From the NCBI GenBank assembly GCA_014529385.2, contig CM043968.1, positions 126,363,018 through 126,423,017 of the forward strand: 60,000 bases of DNA, written 5' to 3'. How positions within the stretch are numbered: the stretch's first letter is position 1; every line of letters begins with the position of its first letter. Shown in pieces: positions 56,625 through 60,000 of this stretch. The notes under the pieces are model-generated. The model was not told the origin of the DNA, did not search any database, and saw only the letters and a list, made by a program, of their open reading frames with translations. The DNA comes from Adiantum capillus-veneris (lineage: Eukaryota > Streptophyta > Polypodiopsida > Polypodiales > Pteridaceae). Both the position numbers and the translations under genes were made by a program.

Positions 56625-58103
56625 TGTAACATTTAATGGCCTTATAACTTGTGTGTAGCGGAAATTAGCATGAACATAGTGGGCATTTCATTAGAATAGA
56701 TTCCTTATGATAATTACAAGAGTGCTTGGGTGGAGAGAGCAACAAAAAGCATAACACCTAGTTAGATAGCATCAACAATACTTTCAAAAGAGAGAGAAAT
56801 TAAGCTATTGACAACAGTTGAGGACCGGATTTGCATGGAGCTGGTCCCCCCTCCAAAAGGCTTTGTATTATGGTTTCTCCCATCAAGAGAGACATTGTAC
56901 AATACAATTCTTTGTGTTCCTTCAAGACTAGCTAGTGCAATGAAGATGAAAGATTCATGCACTAAGAAAAACACTTAGCAAACACAACTTGAATTATCCC
57001 CGTTCTCAGACCCAACACCTCTGCTTAGTAATTAGATTGGTAGAGGAGATGAGCATGCATTGAAGCTTGGCTCTTGGTTGGATTTGCATCCACATGCCAA
57101 GAGAGTGTTGATGTAGGCTTCTATCTCACAAGCTTGGAGTAGGTGATGAGTTCTCCATTAAAGCTTGGGAAGAGATAGTCTTCTCTTTCTTCACACCTGA
57201 GATTGTGTGAGTGTGTGTGTGTGTGTGTTAATGCCTTGCAAAAATCAGCCCCCTCTCTCTCTTGGGCGAGCCCTCTTGCTATTTGCTCTTGGTGAGCCCT
57301 CATTGGCTCTCCCCCAGTCAAGCCAATGAGTATTAAGTAGCATAAGTGATAGCCTTCTGACATGTGTCCCCCTTTCCCCTTTTGTGAGAGCTTTAGGTAA
57401 TTAAATAATTAAAATAAACTCTCATTGGACGCCTTTGCCTCCTGGCCAATAGGAATCAGGCAAGCCATTGGGCTCCTGAATGCTCATTGGACCCCTTGCG
57501 AGACTGCCCAATAGTCTTCTAGGAGACTTAATTCTCATTGGTTTCTTTTATTAAATATTTTTAAATTAATTAAACTAGATTTAATCTAGGTTAATTCTCA
57601 TTGGTCCACTTCAAGGGTCATCCAATAGAAACTGGGCACACCTTGTGGGCATCTGGCCTAGGGAGCTGACATGTGTCCCTCATTCCCTTTGTGTAAAGGG
57701 AGCCTATGTGTGTGTGTGTGTGTGAATTTCTCTCTCATCCCCTACTCTCAAGGCTCGACCCCTCCCATGTAGGGATATGCAAAGACTTTTTAGTCACACA
57801 CAAAGCATCCAATTGCCCCTAGGTTTGACCTTTGGACACAACCTTTGAATTTTGGAACCTTAGCATTTTGGAAGTATTAATGGGCTGAACCTTAGGGTCT
57901 TTTTAGCCCATTGTTGCACATGGCTCTTTTACAGATGTCCCCCCCTTTGGATCCCTATTTTCCCTCCTTTGGATCCCTAGTGTGGCCGGTCTGCTAGCTT
58001 AACCAATATTCTAGCTTTTTCTCCCCTGGCACTTCCCCACATCAAATGATCAGTTTAATATGAGAAAATCATTTAGGAGAATTAGATATTGATTATTATG
58101 ACA
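56625..58103 (-). repeat. 3' LTR of - strand chromovirus at window end
   Basis: 1479 bp, TGTAACAT... to TTATTATGACA on the + strand, then a polypurine tract. Dense CATTGG...CCAAT pairs at about 57300-57625 and GT microsatellites near 57210 and 57705. Confidence 0.85.
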
Positions 58104-58505
58104 TTACCTCTCTCTTGAAATCATAGTCTTCCTCGACTATGGTGGAGAGAAGATAAAGCATATTCATGAGTCCTTTTCTTAGCGGGTAGAGGATCCCTAT
58201 GTTACCCTACGACATCATTCCACAATGGATGACTAGTCCATTTGGCGGTTGAGAGCCCGAGGCTGCCGCAAGCATGACTGCACATTAGTCGTATCAGTCT
58301 TCCATAGTAGAGTGACAAGATCTATTTGGTGTTTGGGAGACGTCGTCTCCGCAAACTTGATCTAAGCATGCATACTACTTCATTTTTGTGCACAAGAAAG
58401 AAAAAGAGAGTCTTATAAGACAAAAACTTTGTTCATTTTTAACATTTTTTACATTTGCTTAATCTTGGGAAGCATTGTAAGCATTGACAAGGTTTAGGTT
58501 ATCCT
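58104..58505 (-). promoter_or_regulatory. Polypurine tract and 3' untranslated region
   Basis: Same layout and clear similarity to 3536-3895 (TTACCTCTCTCTTGAAATC start). No gene. Confidence 0.7.
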
Positions 58506-60000
58506 TTAATTGTATGCCTTGCATCCATCTAGCATTTCAAAAGGATAATTCTTAAACTTAATAAGATATCGTCGGATAGTCTTACCGCCTCTTAGTACCT
58601 TGTCTTCATGTCGGAGAATGGACTCGGGCTGCAGCACCTCCTCTTCATTCTCGAGCTCCTGTGGATCTTCAATAGTTGATTCTTGAGGTGGCTCTCCTTT
58701 GTAAGGCTGTAATAGGCTCACATGGAAAGCATTGTGTATGAGCCAATGATTGGTCAACTTGAGTTGATAGGCCATCTCATCGATTGGCCTAAGAATCTGG
58801 AAGGGACCATAGTACCTTTTTGCTAGTTTAGCATAGTACTTTTGGTGGCCCGTAGGATTCTTGCCCCTGGTGTGCCTTAATCGAGCCTTGGGAAACTTTA
58901 ACAAGACCCAATCATTTTCTTTAAAGGCTTGGGCTCTTTTGTGCTTGTCAGATTCAGTGTTTTTCCTTTGCTGTGAGATAGAGATAGCATCCTTAATCTT
59001 TTGAAAATATTCTTGTAGGTCTCGGCTATACTCATCTGCAGTGAAGATCTTCCCATGTACTTTAAGTAGCAAGGGACTTTTTGATCTCCCCTCAATTACC
59101 TCGAAAGGTGCTTTTCCCATGGAAGTATGTACAGTGTTATTGTAAGCATACTCCACTAAGGGTAAGTATTTCTCCCATTGGGATCTTTGATCTACTTCCG
59201 TTACATAGGCTTTTAGTAGATCGAGAATGGTTAGGTTAGCTATTTCACTTTGGCCATCCGTTTGGGGATGATAGGCCGAAGAGAAGTTTAGCCTTGTCAC
59301 TACATTGTCAAAGAGACCCTTCCAGAAATTACTGGTCATTCTAGGATCTCTATCCGACACTATGGACATTGGCAAGCCATGGTACTTGAAAATTTGTGAA
59401 ATGAAGAGGGTTGCCATTTGATGGGCTTTGATAGTCTTTTTGACATGTATAAAATGAGCTTGTTTACTGAACCTGTATACTATCGTCCATATTCCCGTAT
59501 TCCCATGGATAGACTTAGGCAATCCAAAGATAAAATCCATGGATATGCTCTCCCATGGTGAATTAGGGATTGGCAAGGGTTGAATCAATCCAAGTTGCCT
59601 CCCTCTATCAAATTTTTTCTTTTGGCATACCACACATTTAGAAACATACTCTTGTATGTTCACTTTCATGGTAGGCCAATAGAAATATGTTTCAATTCCC
59701 TTTAAGGTAGACTGAATCCCTCTATGCCCCGCATAAGGTGGAGCATGACATTCATACATTACTTTCTCACGTAGTGAGTTAGTAACGCATAGTCTATTGC
59801 CATGGAGAAGATAACCATCTTGTAAAGTAAACGGTTATTCTTTCTTCCGCAATGCAAGGGCTGAAATCACATCTCTAAAATCGGGATCAATAGCGTACTC
59901 ATCTATCATTAAAGATAGATCATTGTGAGTTGCTATGGAAACCGCATTCACTCTTGGCCATCTTGAGAGTGCATCAGCTACTTGATTATGCTTTGCCAGC
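58506..60000 (-). pseudogene. Chromovirus integrase and chromodomain, runs off window
   Basis: Homologous to the 3896-8029 polyprotein: DGYLLHGN, HHCC zinc finger (HAPPYAGHRG...CVVCQK), integrase core (MDFIFGLPKS, SDRDPRM, YHPQTDGQSEIA), YYGPFQIL and the start of the chromodomain (RRYLIKFKNYPFE). A one-base deletion near 58538 shifts the frame inside the chromodomain, and an in-frame TAA lies at 59835-59837 upstream. One of the integrase positions differs from the other element (IWTIVYRFSK with Tyr in place of Asp). If that Asp is the first catalytic carboxylate, the enzyme is dead. RNase H sequence begins at the window edge. Confidence 0.85.

Overview
The window is intergenic, repeat-dominated DNA from a land plant with a transposon-rich genome. 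This is inferred from plant-type chromoviruses, an Athila/Tat-like Ty3/gypsy family with tRNA-Asp primer sites, a plant-type hAT (DUF659) transposase relic and the lack of any intact host gene. I cannot name the species; a fern or other large-genome plant would fit, but that is a guess.

Layout. (1) Positions 1-1907 hold host or relic sequence on the + strand: a decayed BED zinc-finger exon and the first part of a decayed protein-kinase-like gene. (2) Positions 1908-42288 are one chromovirus (Ty3/gypsy with chromodomain, - strand) with 1.63-kb LTRs, a 4-bp target duplication (AGAT), a tRNA-iMet primer site and a nearly complete polyprotein. It splits the kinase C-lobe codon for codon; the kinase resumes at 42293 and ends at 42391. 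(3) Inside the gag of that chromovirus, with a 5-bp duplication (CAACA), sits a 31.6-kb cluster (8029-39598) of a second, Athila/Tat-like family, also on the - strand: four LTRs of about 0.94 kb, two long internal regions and one short leader relic. Each long internal region reads leader, gag, protease, RT, (RNase H, integrase zinc finger), spacer, then a very long coiled-coil ORF in the env position. The left copy has lost its leader and its RNase H/integrase part; its spacer is inverted relative to the right copy. (4) From 42392 to 60000 come older relics: a hAT transposase pseudogene (43625-45290, -), a badly decayed gypsy element (about 45300-48471, -) with a 1.43-kb LTR carrying long CT and CA microsatellites, a recognisably empty stretch (49.9-51.7 kb), a truncated distant relative of the Athila/Tat-like family (51717-53547, -), a + strand chromovirus reduced to a partial 5' LTR and gag (53548-56624), and the 3' half of a - strand chromovirus (56625 to window end).

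The most unusual material lies in the inner family: a 24-bp perfect palindrome centred on ACGCGT that recurs about fifteen times with a repeated spacing of about 284 and 125-135 bp in both the leader and the pol-to-ORF3 spacer; a roughly 1070-residue env-position protein with nuclear-type basic motifs and a long coiled coil but no visible membrane segment; a second retropepsin-like domain placed after the integrase zinc finger where the DDE core would be expected; and a UAG between gag and protease shared by both copies. Most other stops in this family look like single C-to-T changes, as expected of methylated, silenced elements.
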